Assembly (NCBI RefSeq): GCF_007995095.1
Contig: NZ_VOPY01000001.1
Span: 25,001-89,000, forward strand
Length of the DNA: 64,000 bases
From: Flavisphingopyxis soli
GTDB lineage: Bacteria; Pseudomonadota; Alphaproteobacteria; Sphingomonadales; Sphingomonadaceae
Reading direction: 5' to 3'
This document shows positions 35,821-44,874 of this stretch, piece by piece. Numbering within the stretch: the first letter of the stretch is position 1; every line of letters begins with the position of its first letter. Both the position numbers and the translations under genes were made by a program. The notes beneath the pieces are model-generated. The model made no database searches and was not told the DNA's origin. It worked only from the letters and a program-made list of their open reading frames with translations.

Positions 35821-35927
35821 TAGCACCATGGCCGCCGCCCGCCCGCATAGGGCCGCGCCAACCCCTCGGCGATCAGCACGTCGCCCAGCGAGACACCCCC
35901 GCGCGTCACGTCGCGCAGCTTCTCGTG
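35820..35927 (-). pseudogene. Remnant of a nuclease-homologue (SNase-like) C-terminus
   Basis: Read on the minus strand, the frame gives HEKLRDVTRGGVSLGDVLIAEGLARPY, then AGGRRPWC and a stop. 'GDVLIAEGLARPY..GRR..WC' is how many alphaproteobacterial thermonuclease-family proteins end. Nothing upstream in the frame continues the fold: the next bases hold a stop (GCTAGC) and a REP-like hairpin. About 30 residues remain; no start codon belongs to it. Confidence 0.4.
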
Positions 35928-35952
35928 CTAGCTTTCCGCCAATACCCGCCGT

Positions 35953-35972
35953 GCCCCTGCGCAGGCAGGGGC
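35953..35972. repeat. REP-like hairpin 1
   Basis: A perfect 8-bp stem (GCCCCTGC / GCAGGGGC) with a GCAG tetraloop. The layout matches the hairpin at 36086. Confidence 0.6.
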
Positions 35973-36085
35973 CCATCTCCAGACCTCCACCCCAGGGCAC
36001 CGCCTCGACCCGCAAGCCAACGGCTCGACGCTTAGCGTCCCGATCGATCGACCCGATTTGCCCGGCGGTGACCGTCACAAGCTGG

Positions 36086-36105
36086 ACCCCGGCCTGCGCC
36101 GGGGT
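36086..36105. repeat. REP-like hairpin 2
   Basis: A perfect 8-bp stem (ACCCCGGC / GCCGGGGT) with a CTGC tetraloop. Hairpins of this kind are widely dispersed in intergenic DNA of alphaproteobacteria. Confidence 0.6.
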
Positions 36106-36133
36106 ACGCCATCCTCACCCCACCCGCCAAACT

Positions 36134-36163
36134 CGCCCAAAACACCACTTTGGGCGAAACCCC
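36134..36163. repeat. Hairpin repeat, copy 2
   Basis: Same 30-bp unit as 35791-35820 with two changes on the left arm. From here to 36468 I see no gene; a short direct repeat GTGTGAACCC occurs near 36404 and 36429. Confidence 0.7.
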
Positions 36164-36468
36164 GTGGCCGATAGGACGCACGCCTTGCCAATAGGATCGC
36201 CGCCGCCACGCCGCGCTGTCCTACCCATTACGACCCGCTTAGCCTGCCGCGATCATGGCGACCCCGATCATCTTGCCGACGCACGGCGCATCGCGCGTAT
36301 CGGCGCCTCGCGTGCGGAGGCGATTGCGCGCGCACCCTATCGCGAACTTTGCGACCGTCCGGCTGGTCGGGGCAGCGCGGCCGCTTGCGCCTTCAGGGTC
36401 ACAGTGTGAACCCGTCCCTGGACGGTGTGAACCCCATGAACTTGTCGCGACTTTGGCGGGCTGGCGAC

Positions 36469-36891
36469 TTACCGCCGCGTGCGCCCCAGCACCCGCCACG
36501 TCACCAGCAGCAGGACGACCGAGACCGCCTCGGCGATCATCGCCATCGAAATGCCCGGGTCGCTCGCCCCGCCGCCCGGCAACGCGATGCCGCGCCCCGC
36601 CAGCGCGACCGCGAACAGGCTGGCGGGCACCAGCAGCCAGTCGTGCCGCCGCCGCCGCCCGTCGCGGAACGGCAGCGCGCCGAGCAGCGCGAACACGCTC
36701 GCGACGATGAAGAATGCGGAAAGGTCGCCGCGGATCGTGCTCGCGCCGAACACGCCGTCCAGGCTGACCCCCAGGTTATCGGCATAGACCCCCGGGTCGA
36801 TCAGGCCGCGCACGCCTAGCACAAGGAAATACACCGCCCACAGCACCACCGCGCCGCGCAACAGCCGCTTCATGAAATTGCGTTCGCCCAT
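36469..36891 (-). CDS. DUF4345-like membrane protein
   Basis: 140 residues. Helices at about 10-30, 56-75, 85-103 and 112-133, separated by GVYADNLGVSLDGVFGASTIRGDLSAFF, which fits the small DUF4345-type membrane proteins. The start is MGERNFMKRLL; an internal ATG six codons later is possible. It lies at the edge of the gene-poor stretch. Function unknown. Confidence 0.65.
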   Translation of the reverse strand: MGERNFMKRLLRGAVVLWAVYFLVLGVRGLIDPGVYADNLGVSLDGVFGASTIRGDLSAFFIVASVFALLGALPFRDGRRRRHDWLLVPASLFAVALAGRGIALPGGGASDPGISMAMIAEAVSVVLLLVTWRVLGRTRR

Positions 36892-37058
36892 CTCGCCATC
36901 CTGTCCCGTTGCGGATGTTCCCGCCGGGCGCCAACCTGCCCGTGCACGTCCCGCCGCGCAAGGGCGCCGGTGCCGCCGCGATCGGCGCCAATATGGACGC
37001 GATCACGCGTGCAGCCTGCCGAGTCGTCGCATTACGCTGGCGCGCGAAGGAGACTGCG

Positions 37059-37271
37059 ATGCCCCGTTTCATCGTCAACAAGAACGCGCAGGCAAACGGC
37101 GACCACGAAGTCCACAACACGACCGACGGCTGCGGCCACATGCCCGATACGCGCAACCGAAAGGATCTTGGCGTCCACCCCGGCTGCCACGGTGCGCTGG
37201 TCGAGGCGAAGCGCCTCTACCCGCAATCGAACGGCTGCGCCTATTGCTGTCCCGCCTGCCACACTGGCTAG
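37059..37271 (+). CDS. Small Cys/His-rich conserved protein
   Basis: 70 residues, MPRFIVNKNAQANGDHEVHNTTDGCGHMP..., with GAAGGAG just upstream of the ATG. It carries C23 plus three Cys at the end (GCAYCCPACHTG), His residues and YPQSNGCAYC. Close relatives are spread through proteobacteria as short stand-alone genes without known function. The Cys/His pattern suggests metal binding. Confidence 0.75.
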   Translation: MPRFIVNKNAQANGDHEVHNTTDGCGHMPDTRNRKDLGVHPGCHGALVEAKRLYPQSNGCAYCCPACHTG

Positions 37272-37388
37272 CGCGGCCGGGCCAGGCTGCCGACGCTACC
37301 GCTCGCTCCGCGCTTTCGCCCGACTGCGCGTCGTGTCATGGTGGGAGACCGCAAGTCGTTTTCTGCCATGCCAGCGAAAGGCCCCATC

Positions 37389-37949
37389 ATGACCAGCCGT
37401 TTCCTTCTGTCCCTCGCCGCCGCCGTCGCACTGCCGCTCGGTCCGGTCGCCGCTGCAGACGACCCCGACCCGATGGCCGCCTTCCACCCCGGCACCGCAA
37501 TTCCCGGCTATGGCAAGATCGCCGATGTCGATATCGAGATGGCGATCCCCGAAGGCACTGTCTTGCTCCACAGCTTCGATGCCACCGAAGGGAAGGCCGG
37601 GACGCTCAACCGCACGCTCGAATCGGTGGCGCGCTTCGTCAACATGCACGTCGCTGCCGGCATGCCGCTTGCCAACGTCCACGCTGCGGTCGTCGTCCAC
37701 GGTCCGGCGGTGTTCGATGTCACCAATGCCGAACGCTACGGCGCGAAATATGATGGTGCGAAAAATCCCAATGCCGACCTGGTCGCCGCGCTTCAGGCGG
37801 TCGGCGTCGAGATCTACGTCTGCGGGCAAAGCGCTGCCGCGCAGGACGTTCACAATGGCGACCTGTTGCCCGGCGTAAAGATGGCGCTATCGGCGATGAC
37901 CGCACATGCCCTGCTGCAACAGCGCGGCTATACGCTCAACCCGTTCTGA
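37389..37949 (+). CDS. DsrE/F-like protein, exported
   Basis: 186 residues with a signal peptide (MTSRFLLSLAAAVALPLGPVAAA). The alpha/beta body 'LLHSFDATEGKAGTLNRTLESVARFVNMHVAAGMPLANVHAAVVVHGPAVFDV' and EIYVCGQSAAAQDV fit the DsrE-like fold; the Cys in VCGQSAA is in the usual position. Periplasmic members are found in many bacteria with roles in sulfur handling suspected but not proven. Stand-alone gene. Confidence 0.8.
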   Translation: MTSRFLLSLAAAVALPLGPVAAADDPDPMAAFHPGTAIPGYGKIADVDIEMAIPEGTVLLHSFDATEGKAGTLNRTLESVARFVNMHVAAGMPLANVHAAVVVHGPAVFDVTNAERYGAKYDGAKNPNADLVAALQAVGVEIYVCGQSAAAQDVHNGDLLPGVKMALSAMTAHALLQQRGYTLNPF

Positions 37950-37979
37950 CAGGAGCCGAATTGATCCGGGATCACACCG

Positions 37980-38174
37980 TTATTTACGCTTTTGGCGACT
38001 TTCTTCGGCGGCCTTTTCGGCCTTGTGCGCCGCGAGCGCGTCATCGGCGACGCTTTGCGCCTGCGCATCCTCGTGGCGCTGGCTGGTGTTCACGCCCTCA
38101 GGCGCTTCCGAATCGCGGCGGTCGTTTTGCGGGTCGTTGTTCAATCCGTCCTTGCGGCTGGTGTCATCGGTCAT
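37980..38174 (-). CDS. Small hydrophilic protein, unknown
   Basis: 64 residues, highly charged and without hydrophobic core (MTDDTSRKDGLNNDPQNDRRDSE... ending KAEKAAEESRQKRK). AGGAG precedes the ATG at normal spacing, which is the main reason to accept it. Probably disordered; similar short proteins are annotated in sphingomonads. Confidence 0.55.
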   Translation of the reverse strand: MTDDTSRKDGLNNDPQNDRRDSEAPEGVNTSQRHEDAQAQSVADDALAAHKAEKAAEESRQKRK

Positions 38175-38265
38175 GGGATTCTCCTGTGTGTTTCTCGACC
38201 AACCCCCGGCAGGCCCTTGCGGTTCCGCCGATGACAGGCGCCCCTGCTCGGGTTAAAAGCACGTC

Positions 38266-38712
38266 ATGACCCCCAAACATCTTGGCCAGGCAAGCGGACT
38301 GCCCGCATCGCCCGACGCCGCCGAACTCGATTACGTCCCCAATCCGCGGCCTGATGCGCTGTATCTCGTCCGTTTTGCAGCGCCCGAATTCACCTCTTTA
38401 TGCCCGGTGACGGGGCAACCCGATTTCGCGCATCTCGTCATCGATTATGCGCCCGGCGAAACGATCGTCGAATCGAAATCGCTCAAGCTGTTCCTCGGCA
38501 GCTTCCGCAACCACGCCGCCTTCCACGAGGATTGCACCGTCGGCATCGGCCAGCGCCTGTTTGACGAGATGCGCCCGCAATGGCTGCGCATCGGCGGCTA
38601 TTGGTATCCGCGCGGCGGCATTCCGATCGACGTCTTCTGGCAATCGGGCAAGCCGCCCGAAGGTCTGTGGCTACCCGGCCAGGGGGTCGCCCCCTATCGC
38701 GGCCGCGGCTGA
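38266..38712 (+). CDS. queF: NADPH-dependent 7-cyano-7-deazaguanine reductase
   Basis: 148 residues, the short single-domain QueF type. Cys46 in [12 protein letters not shown] is the nucleophile that forms the thioimide with preQ0, and ESKSLK (69-74) is the QueF motif for NADPH binding. It reduces preQ0 to preQ1 in queuosine tRNA modification. No preQ1 riboswitch-like element was recognised in the 91-bp gap upstream, and no other que gene is here. Confidence 0.95.
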   Translation: MTPKHLGQASGLPASPDAAELDYVPNPRPDALYLVRFAAPEFTSLCPVTGQPDFAHLVIDYAPGETIVESKSLKLFLGSFRNHAAFHEDCTVGIGQRLFDEMRPQWLRIGGYWYPRGGIPIDVFWQSGKPPEGLWLPGQGVAPYRGRG

Positions 38713-38758
38713 CCAGCTTCATCGCATAATCATCGTTCGTCTAACCGGAGCCAAACTC

Positions 38759-41458
38759 ATGACACGTGCTTTCCGTCCCGCCCTTCTCCTTGCTGCAAGC
38801 ACGCTGGTGCTTGGCGGGTGTGCCGCCACCGCAGGCGACCTCAATACGCGCGCGCCGATGGCGCCCAGCGTCTTTGCCGCCAGCCCGGATAGCATCGACA
38901 AAAGCCAGACGACGCAGCTGCCCCGCAATGCGGTGCCGCGCAATTATAAGATCGAAGTGACGCCGCACGCCGATGCGCTGACCTTCGACGGCAAGGTCCG
39001 CATCACGCTCAACGTGACCGAGCCGACCGACACGCTGACCTTCAACGCCGCCGATCTGGCGATCGCGAGCGCGACGATCACCGCCGCCGATGGCACCAGC
39101 CAGCAGGGCCGCGTCAACTTGAACACCGATGCGCAAACCGCGAATGCACAGTTTGCCCAGCCGTTGTCGCCGGGCCTTTACGCTCTCGACATGGTCTATT
39201 CGGGCAAGATCAACACGCAGGCCAACGGCCTGTTCGCGCTCGATTACAAGAGCACCAAGGGGGTCGATAAACGCTCGCTGTTTACCCAGTTCGAAGCACC
39301 CGATGCGCGCCGCTTTGTTCCCAGCTGGGATGAGCCCGATTACAAGGCGAGCTTCGACCTCAGCGCGATCGTCCCCGCCGACGAAATGGCAATCAGCAAC
39401 ATGCCGGCCAAATCGACCACCGCGCTCGCGGACGGCCTGAAGCGCGTCACCTTCGAAACCACCCCGGTGATGTCGAGCTACCTGCTGTTTTTCGGCAAGG
39501 GTGATTTCGGACGCATTTCCAAGATGGCAGGCAACACAGAGGTCGGCATCGTCGTCAGCAAGGGCAACGAGGAAATGGCGCGCACGGCGCTCGACGACGA
39601 AGCACAAATCCTGCCTTATTATAACGACTATTTCGGCACGCCCTATCCGCTGCCAAAGCTCGACAACGTTGGCGGCCCCGGCCAGTCGCAATTCTTCGGC
39701 GCGATGGAAAACTGGGGGGCGATCTTCACCTTCGAACGTATCCTGCTCGACGACCCGGCCATCACCAGCGAAAGCGCGCGGCACGCGATCTTCTCGGTTC
39801 AGGCTCACGAAATGGCGCATCAGTGGTTTGGCGACCTTGTCACGATGGCCTGGTGGGACGACCTTTGGCTCAACGAAGGTTTCGCCAGCTGGATGGAGAA
39901 CAAGACGACGCAGCACTTCCATCCCGATTGGGGTGCAGACATCGATGCGGTTGGCAGCCGCGAGGCTGCGATGGGACAGGACGCCTACGCCACGACCCAT
40001 CCGATTGTGCAGAAGATTCTGACGGTCGAACAGACCAACCAGGCGTTCGATTCGATTACCTATTCGAAAGGCGAATCGGTGATCTCGATGCTCGAAGGCT
40101 ATGCTGGACCCGACGTCTGGCGTCGCGGCATTCAGGACTATGTGAAGACGCATCAGTATCAGAATACCAAGACCGACGACCTGTGGCGCGCGGTCGAGGC
40201 GGCGGGTGCGAACGGACTAACCACGATCGCGCATGACTTCACGTTGCAGCCCGGCATTCCGCTGATCACCGTCGGCAAGGCGCAATGCGTCGATGGTAGC
40301 ACCAAGGTACCGCTGACCCAGGGCCAGTTCTCGCGTGACAAGCGCGAGGCGGCGGCAGCCAACCCGCTCACCTGGCACGTCCCGGTCAGCGTCTCGGCCG
40401 GCGGAGCAAAAGCCATGACGGTGACCGCCGGGCGAACGACCGACGTCATCGTCGCGGGTTGCGGCCCGCTGCTCGTCAATGCGGGTCAGACCGGTTATTA
40501 TCGGACGCTATACACTGCAGATCAGCTTGCCCGACTGAAGGCCACATTCGGATCGCTCGGCGCGGTCGATCAATATGGCTTGCTCAACGATTCACTGGCG
40601 CTGTCCTATGCGGGTTATCAGCCGATCGGGCGCTCGCTGGACCTCATTGCCGCAATTCCCGCAAACGCCAATCGCAAGGTGATGACGGAAGGCCTCGGGA
40701 CGCTCTATTCGTTGTACGAAATGTTCGACGGCGACGCAGCCGTCCAGGCCAAGCTCGCGAGCATGATCGAGTCGCGTTACGCACCCGTGTTGGGGCAGAT
40801 CGGCCTCCTCCCGCGCGCGGGCGAACCCGTCCTCGATACGACGTTGCGGCCGAGTCTGATCAGTGCGCTAGGCGCGGTCGGTGACAGCAATATCCAGGCC
40901 GAGGGCGATCGCCTGTTTGCGGCGCTCCAGACCAATCCGTCGGCAATTGCAGGATCGCTCAAGTCGACCTGGCTCGGACTCGTTGCCTATAATGCGACGT
41001 CGGCGGAATGGGGCCAGCTGCATGCAATGGCGAAGAACGCGACCGGCTCCGTCGAGCGTGCGACGCTCTATTCGTTGCTCGGCGTCGCCAAGGACAAGAC
41101 ACTCGCCCAGCGGGCACTCGACCTCGCATTGACCGACGAACCGGGTTCAACGGTTTCGGCGGGTATGATCAACGCGGTTGCCCGGCGCAACCCGGAACTG
41201 GCGCTCGATTTCGTCCTGGCGCATCTCGACCGCGTCAATGCGTTGGTCGACAGCTCGGCGGCTTCGCGGTTCGTCGCGCAGCTTGGCAGCGGCAGCGACG
41301 AAGAGACGACGATCGCCAAGCTCGACGCCTATGCAAAGGCCAATCTCGATCCTTCGGCTCGCAAGCCCATCGACTCGGCGATCAACGGCATTCGTACCCG
41401 CCTCGCCGACCGTCCGCGGATCAAGCAGGAAGTCCGCGCCTGGGTCGCAGGACAATAG
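38759..41458 (+). CDS. M1 family aminopeptidase, lipoprotein
   Basis: 899 residues. The leader MTRAFRPALLLAASTLVLGGCAAT has a lipobox (LGGC), so it is probably anchored in an envelope membrane. GAMEN is at 314-318; the zinc site is H350, E351, H354 and E373 (HExxH-x18-E). A beta-rich N-terminal domain and a helical ERAP1-like C-terminal domain complete the M1 architecture. It removes N-terminal residues from peptides, here likely in the periplasm. It follows queF with a 46-bp gap. The C-terminal part is slightly less GC-biased, but continuous. Confidence 0.93.
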   Translation: MTRAFRPALLLAASTLVLGGCAATAGDLNTRAPMAPSVFAASPDSIDKSQTTQLPRNAVPRNYKIEVTPHADALTFDGKVRITLNVTEPTDTLTFNAADLAIASATITAADGTSQQGRVNLNTDAQTANAQFAQPLSPGLYALDMVYSGKINTQANGLFALDYKSTKGVDKRSLFTQFEAPDARRFVPSWDEPDYKASFDLSAIVPADEMAISNMPAKSTTALADGLKRVTFETTPVMSSYLLFFGKGDFGRISKMAGNTEVGIVVSKGNEEMARTALDDEAQILPYYNDYFGTPYPLPKLDNVGGPGQSQFFGAMENWGAIFTFERILLDDPAITSESARHAIFSVQAHEMAHQWFGDLVTMAWWDDLWLNEGFASWMENKTTQHFHPDWGADIDAVGSREAAMGQDAYATTHPIVQKILTVEQTNQAFDSITYSKGESVISMLEGYAGPDVWRRGIQDYVKTHQYQNTKTDDLWRAVEAAGANGLTTIAHDFTLQPGIPLITVGKAQCVDGSTKVPLTQGQFSRDKREAAAANPLTWHVPVSVSAGGAKAMTVTAGRTTDVIVAGCGPLLVNAGQTGYYRTLYTADQLARLKATFGSLGAVDQYGLLNDSLALSYAGYQPIGRSLDLIAAIPANANRKVMTEGLGTLYSLYEMFDGDAAVQAKLASMIESRYAPVLGQIGLLPRAGEPVLDTTLRPSLISALGAVGDSNIQAEGDRLFAALQTNPSAIAGSLKSTWLGLVAYNATSAEWGQLHAMAKNATGSVERATLYSLLGVAKDKTLAQRALDLALTDEPGSTVSAGMINAVARRNPELALDFVLAHLDRVNALVDSSAASRFVAQLGSGSDEETTIAKLDAYAKANLDPSARKPIDSAINGIRTRLADRPRIKQEVRAWVAGQ

Positions 41459-41474
41459 GCCTGGCCATCTCTCG

Positions 41475-41503
41475 GCCCGTCGCCGCGCGAAGCGGTGACG
41501 GGC
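41475..41503. terminator. Bidirectional hairpin between M1 and HerA-like genes
   Basis: A 12-bp stem (GCCCGTCGCCGC with one G-T wobble in the partner) and a 5-nt loop between two convergent stops. No T-run on either side, so intrinsic termination is plausible but not certain. Confidence 0.5.
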
Positions 41504-41516
41504 AGGGACGCCTAGC

Positions 41517-43094
41517 CTAGCGCATCAGTCCGCCAATAAGGTTGCGGACAAACCGGCCGGCGAAGGGTCCGGCGAGATCGGTGGCGATCGAACCGGCGGC
41601 CGAGGTCGCGGCATTGCGCACCGGGTTCGACCGCGACTTGCGTCCGGTTACCGCCGCTGCCGCGATCGTCGCCGCCGACCCCGTCATCGCGCCCGTCGCG
41701 CGCTTGAGCGCCTTGCCCCAGATATTGGGCGTCCGCCGTTCGCGTTTGCCGACCTCTTCGCGGCCATTTGCTTCGACTTCTTCGGCGGTCGCGGCGGCGT
41801 CACTGGCCTTTTGAGCGATGACCTCGGCGGCGCTCTCGCGGTCGATCCGCTGGTCATAGTTAGTGCCCACCGGCGACGCGCCGACGATCATCGCGCGCTC
41901 GCCCGTCGAGATCGGTCCGATCCGCGACGAGGGCGGGCGCACCAGCACGCGTTCGACCGGCGACGGGGCGCCGTCGTCCATCAGCGTCGATACCAAGGCT
42001 TCGCCAACCTTCAGTTCGGTGATCGCGGTTTCGACGTCGAGGTCGGGATTGATCCGGAAGGTCTCGGCCGCACCCTTGATCGCGCGCTGGTCGCGCGGCG
42101 TGTAGGCGCGCAGCGCATGAAGAATACGATTGCCCAATTGGCCGGCAACGGTCTCTGGAATGTCGATCGGATTTTGTGTGATGAAGAACACGCCGATACC
42201 CTTCGATCGGATCAACCGGACGACCTGCTCGATCTTGTCCTGCAGTGCCGGCGAGGCATCGTCGAACAACAGATGCGCCTCGTCGAAGAAGAAGACGAGC
42301 TTGGGTTTTTCAGGGTCACCAACCTCGGGTAGTGCCTCGAACAACTCGCTCATCAGCCATAGCAGGAAGGTCGCATAAAGCTTGGGGTCGACCATCATCC
42401 GGTCGGCCATCAACACGTTGACGAACCCCTTGCCAGTGGGATCGGTACGAAAGAATTCGGCGACGTCGAACGCGGGTTCGCCGAAGAACTGCTCGCCGCC
42501 CTGGCCCTCGAGCTGGAGCAAGGCGCGCTGGATCGTGCCGACGCTCGCCTTGGTGACGTTACCGTATTTCGTGCTCAGTTCGACCGCATTTTCGGCGGTA
42601 TGGGCGAGCATCGCGCGCAGGTCAGGCAAGTCGATCAGCAAAAGGCCCTGATCGTCGGCATAGCGGAAAGCGATTTCGAGGACGCCGGCCTGGGTGTCGT
42701 TGAGTTTGAGCAACTGGCCCAGCAGCAACGGCCCCATCTCGCTGACCGTCGTGCGGATCGGATGGCCCTGCTTGCCATACAGGTCCCAGAATATTGTCGG
42801 GCTGTCGGCATAGGCGTAATCGATGAGCCCGACCTCGCGGGCGCGGTCCTTCAGCTTGTCGGCATGGGCAAAGGCATCGCTGCCGGGCATCGCGATACCG
42901 CTGAGATCGCCCTTCACGTCGGATACGAAAACAGGGACGCCCGCCTTTGAGAACCCCTCAGCGAGGACTTGCACGGTCACTGTCTTGCCGGTGCCGGTGG
43001 CGCCCGCGATCAGTCCGTGGCGATTGGCCCGGCTGAGCGCGATACCGACCGGCGTGCCGTCAGCGCTGCCGATAAAGACCGATCGATCGTCCAT
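41517..43094 (-). CDS. HerA-like ATPase (DUF853, YjgR type)
   Basis: 525 residues. Walker A GATGTGKT at 31-38 and Walker B LVFFFDEAHLLF identify a HerA/FtsK-type ATPase. The DUF853 hallmarks 'VFVSDVKGDLSGIAMPG' and 'RSKGIGVFFITQNPIDIPETVAGQLGNRILHALRAYTPRDQ' are present. The C-terminus is Ala/Gly-rich with hydrophobic stretches. Cellular role is not settled. It follows degP after a terminator, so it has its own promoter. Confidence 0.9.
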   Translation of the reverse strand: MDDRSVFIGSADGTPVGIALSRANRHGLIAGATGTGKTVTVQVLAEGFSKAGVPVFVSDVKGDLSGIAMPGSDAFAHADKLKDRAREVGLIDYAYADSPTIFWDLYGKQGHPIRTTVSEMGPLLLGQLLKLNDTQAGVLEIAFRYADDQGLLLIDLPDLRAMLAHTAENAVELSTKYGNVTKASVGTIQRALLQLEGQGGEQFFGEPAFDVAEFFRTDPTGKGFVNVLMADRMMVDPKLYATFLLWLMSELFEALPEVGDPEKPKLVFFFDEAHLLFDDASPALQDKIEQVVRLIRSKGIGVFFITQNPIDIPETVAGQLGNRILHALRAYTPRDQRAIKGAAETFRINPDLDVETAITELKVGEALVSTLMDDGAPSPVERVLVRPPSSRIGPISTGERAMIVGASPVGTNYDQRIDRESAAEVIAQKASDAAATAEEVEANGREEVGKRERRTPNIWGKALKRATGAMTGSAATIAAAAVTGRKSRSNPVRNAATSAAGSIATDLAGPFAGRFVRNLIGGLMR

Positions 43095-43162
43095 TGCGGT
43101 TCCCTTTCACGCGTGTCGGCGAAGCGTAGACCAGCACAAATCGAAAGCAAACATGGCAGACA

Positions 43163-43194
43163 GCAAAACGCCCGACCAAATTGGCCGGGCGTTT
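43163..43194 (-). terminator. Intrinsic terminator of the protease operon
   Basis: An 8-bp GC-rich stem (AACGCCCG/CGGGCGTT) extended by CCA/TGG across one mismatch, loop AAT, followed by TTTT on the minus strand. It lies 26-57 bp after the serine protease stop. Confidence 0.75.
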
Positions 43195-43219
43195 AAGTGT
43201 CGGGCGATTCAGCGCGCCG

Positions 43220-44773
43220 TCAGTTGTTGAGCCTGACCGCAATGAAGGTCGGTTCAACGCCGCGCCGTGTGACCTGCAACAGAATGGCCGAACGCCCATC
43301 GGACTTGGCTTGCGAAACAGCATCCGCCAGCGCCTTCAGGGTTTGTACCGGTTCACGATTGGCACTGATGATCACGTCGCCGCGCTGCAGTCCCTTTTGA
43401 GCAGCATCGGCCGCACCTGAGACGCGCCCGATGACAAGGCCCTTGGTCGCGGTATCGACCCCGATTGAACGGGCAATATCGGTGGTCAGCGGCTCGACGA
43501 TCAGGCCGAGCGACTGGCGGATCGCCTGGTCGGGTCCGGTCGCGTTTTCGCTCGACTTGCTCGGATAGGCCTGGTCATCGTCGGGATCGAATTTGGGCTG
43601 CTGCAACTTATCCTCGGGCGGTCGTTTGCCAACCGTGACATTGAGGCGCTGCTTCTTGCCATCGCGGATGATGTCGACCGGGATTTTCGTGCCTGGCGTT
43701 ACATTGGCGACAAGATACGAGACATTGTTGTCGGGCGTGACCTCCTGGCCGTTGACCGCAACTACGACGTCGCCCGCCTTGATGCCTGCCTTGGCCGCGG
43801 CCTCTCCGTCGACAACGCGCTGGATGAACTCGCCGCGATTATGGGCCAGGCCCAATGCCGCCGCAGTATCATCATCGAGCGGCGCGAGCGCTACGCCGAA
43901 ATAGCCGCGCTCGATCGCCTCGCCGCTGCGCAATTTGGCGACAATCGGTGCAGCGACATCCGCAGGGATCGCAAAGCCCAGGCCGATATTGGCACCCGTT
44001 GGCGAAATGATCGCCGAATTGATCCCGATGACGTTGCCATTCAAATCGAACATCGGCCCACCCGAATTGCCGCGATTGATTGCCGCGTCGGTCTGGATAT
44101 AGCGCGAATAGGCGCCGCCGGTGCCGGGGCCGTTTTCGCCAACGTTGCGATACAGCGCCGAAACAATCCCCGTCGTCACGGTGCCGCCAAATCCGAGCGG
44201 ATTGCCGATCGTGATGACCCAGTCGCCGACGCGCGACTTGGTCGAATCGCCGAACTTGACGAACGGAAGGTTGGTGCCGTCAATCTTGAGTACCGCGAGA
44301 TCCGACTGGGCGTCGCGCCCGATAACGCGCGCCTTGTATTCCTTGCGATTGGGCATGGTGACGGTGATCTCTTCGACCACCGCACCATCCGCGGCAGGCG
44401 CAACGACATGGTTGTTGGTGACGATATAGCCGTCGGGAGAGATGATGAAGCCCGAGCCAAGCGACTGACCTTCACGCGTCTGCGGCTGCGCGCCGCCATT
44501 ACTCTGGCCTCCGAAAAACTGCTCGAACGGCGTGCCCGCGAACGGGTTTGACTGGACCTGGACACGCTGGCGCGTCGAAATATTGACTACCGCAGGCTGC
44601 AATTGCTCGGTCAGGTCTGCAAAGCTTGTCGGGGCACCGGCGCGTGGCACGACGCGCTGCAGCTGGGCATCTTCGTTCTGCGCGACCTGCGCGCCAACGG
44701 TGCTTGGCGAGGCGAGTGCTAGAGCGGTGCCGCCAAGCAGGAAAGCCGAAGTGATTGCATAAACATATCGCAC
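43220..44773 (-). CDS. Do/DegP-type periplasmic serine protease
   Basis: 517 residues from a GTG start (VRYVYAITSAFLLGGTALALASPSTVGAQ), which gives a normal signal peptide with AAGGA upstream; an in-frame ATG at 44824 would add 17 residues. The triad is H122, D158 and S237 (GNSGGP). Two PDZ domains follow, at about residues 300-390 and 435-515. It degrades or refolds damaged envelope proteins. Downstream of hflK-hflC on the same strand with a 101-bp gap, so it may be partly co-transcribed. Whether it is DegP, DegQ or MucD cannot be told by eye. Confidence 0.93.
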   Translation of the reverse strand: MRYVYAITSAFLLGGTALALASPSTVGAQVAQNEDAQLQRVVPRAGAPTSFADLTEQLQPAVVNISTRQRVQVQSNPFAGTPFEQFFGGQSNGGAQPQTREGQSLGSGFIISPDGYIVTNNHVVAPAADGAVVEEITVTMPNRKEYKARVIGRDAQSDLAVLKIDGTNLPFVKFGDSTKSRVGDWVITIGNPLGFGGTVTTGIVSALYRNVGENGPGTGGAYSRYIQTDAAINRGNSGGPMFDLNGNVIGINSAIISPTGANIGLGFAIPADVAAPIVAKLRSGEAIERGYFGVALAPLDDDTAAALGLAHNRGEFIQRVVDGEAAAKAGIKAGDVVVAVNGQEVTPDNNVSYLVANVTPGTKIPVDIIRDGKKQRLNVTVGKRPPEDKLQQPKFDPDDDQAYPSKSSENATGPDQAIRQSLGLIVEPLTTDIARSIGVDTATKGLVIGRVSGAADAAQKGLQRGDVIISANREPVQTLKALADAVSQAKSDGRSAILLQVTRRGVEPTFIAVRLNN

Positions 44774-44874
44774 GGGCGGATAATCCTTTTTGTGGAAAAA
44801 ACGAGAGCTGGCCACGGTTCTCATGAAACTTCGAAGTTTAACGAAGCTTGAATATGGGACGGCGATCCCAGCGA

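Noticed and set aside
38175-38265. Possible preQ1 riboswitch before queF
   Set aside because: No short pseudoknot pattern with the A-rich tail could be drawn in this gap.
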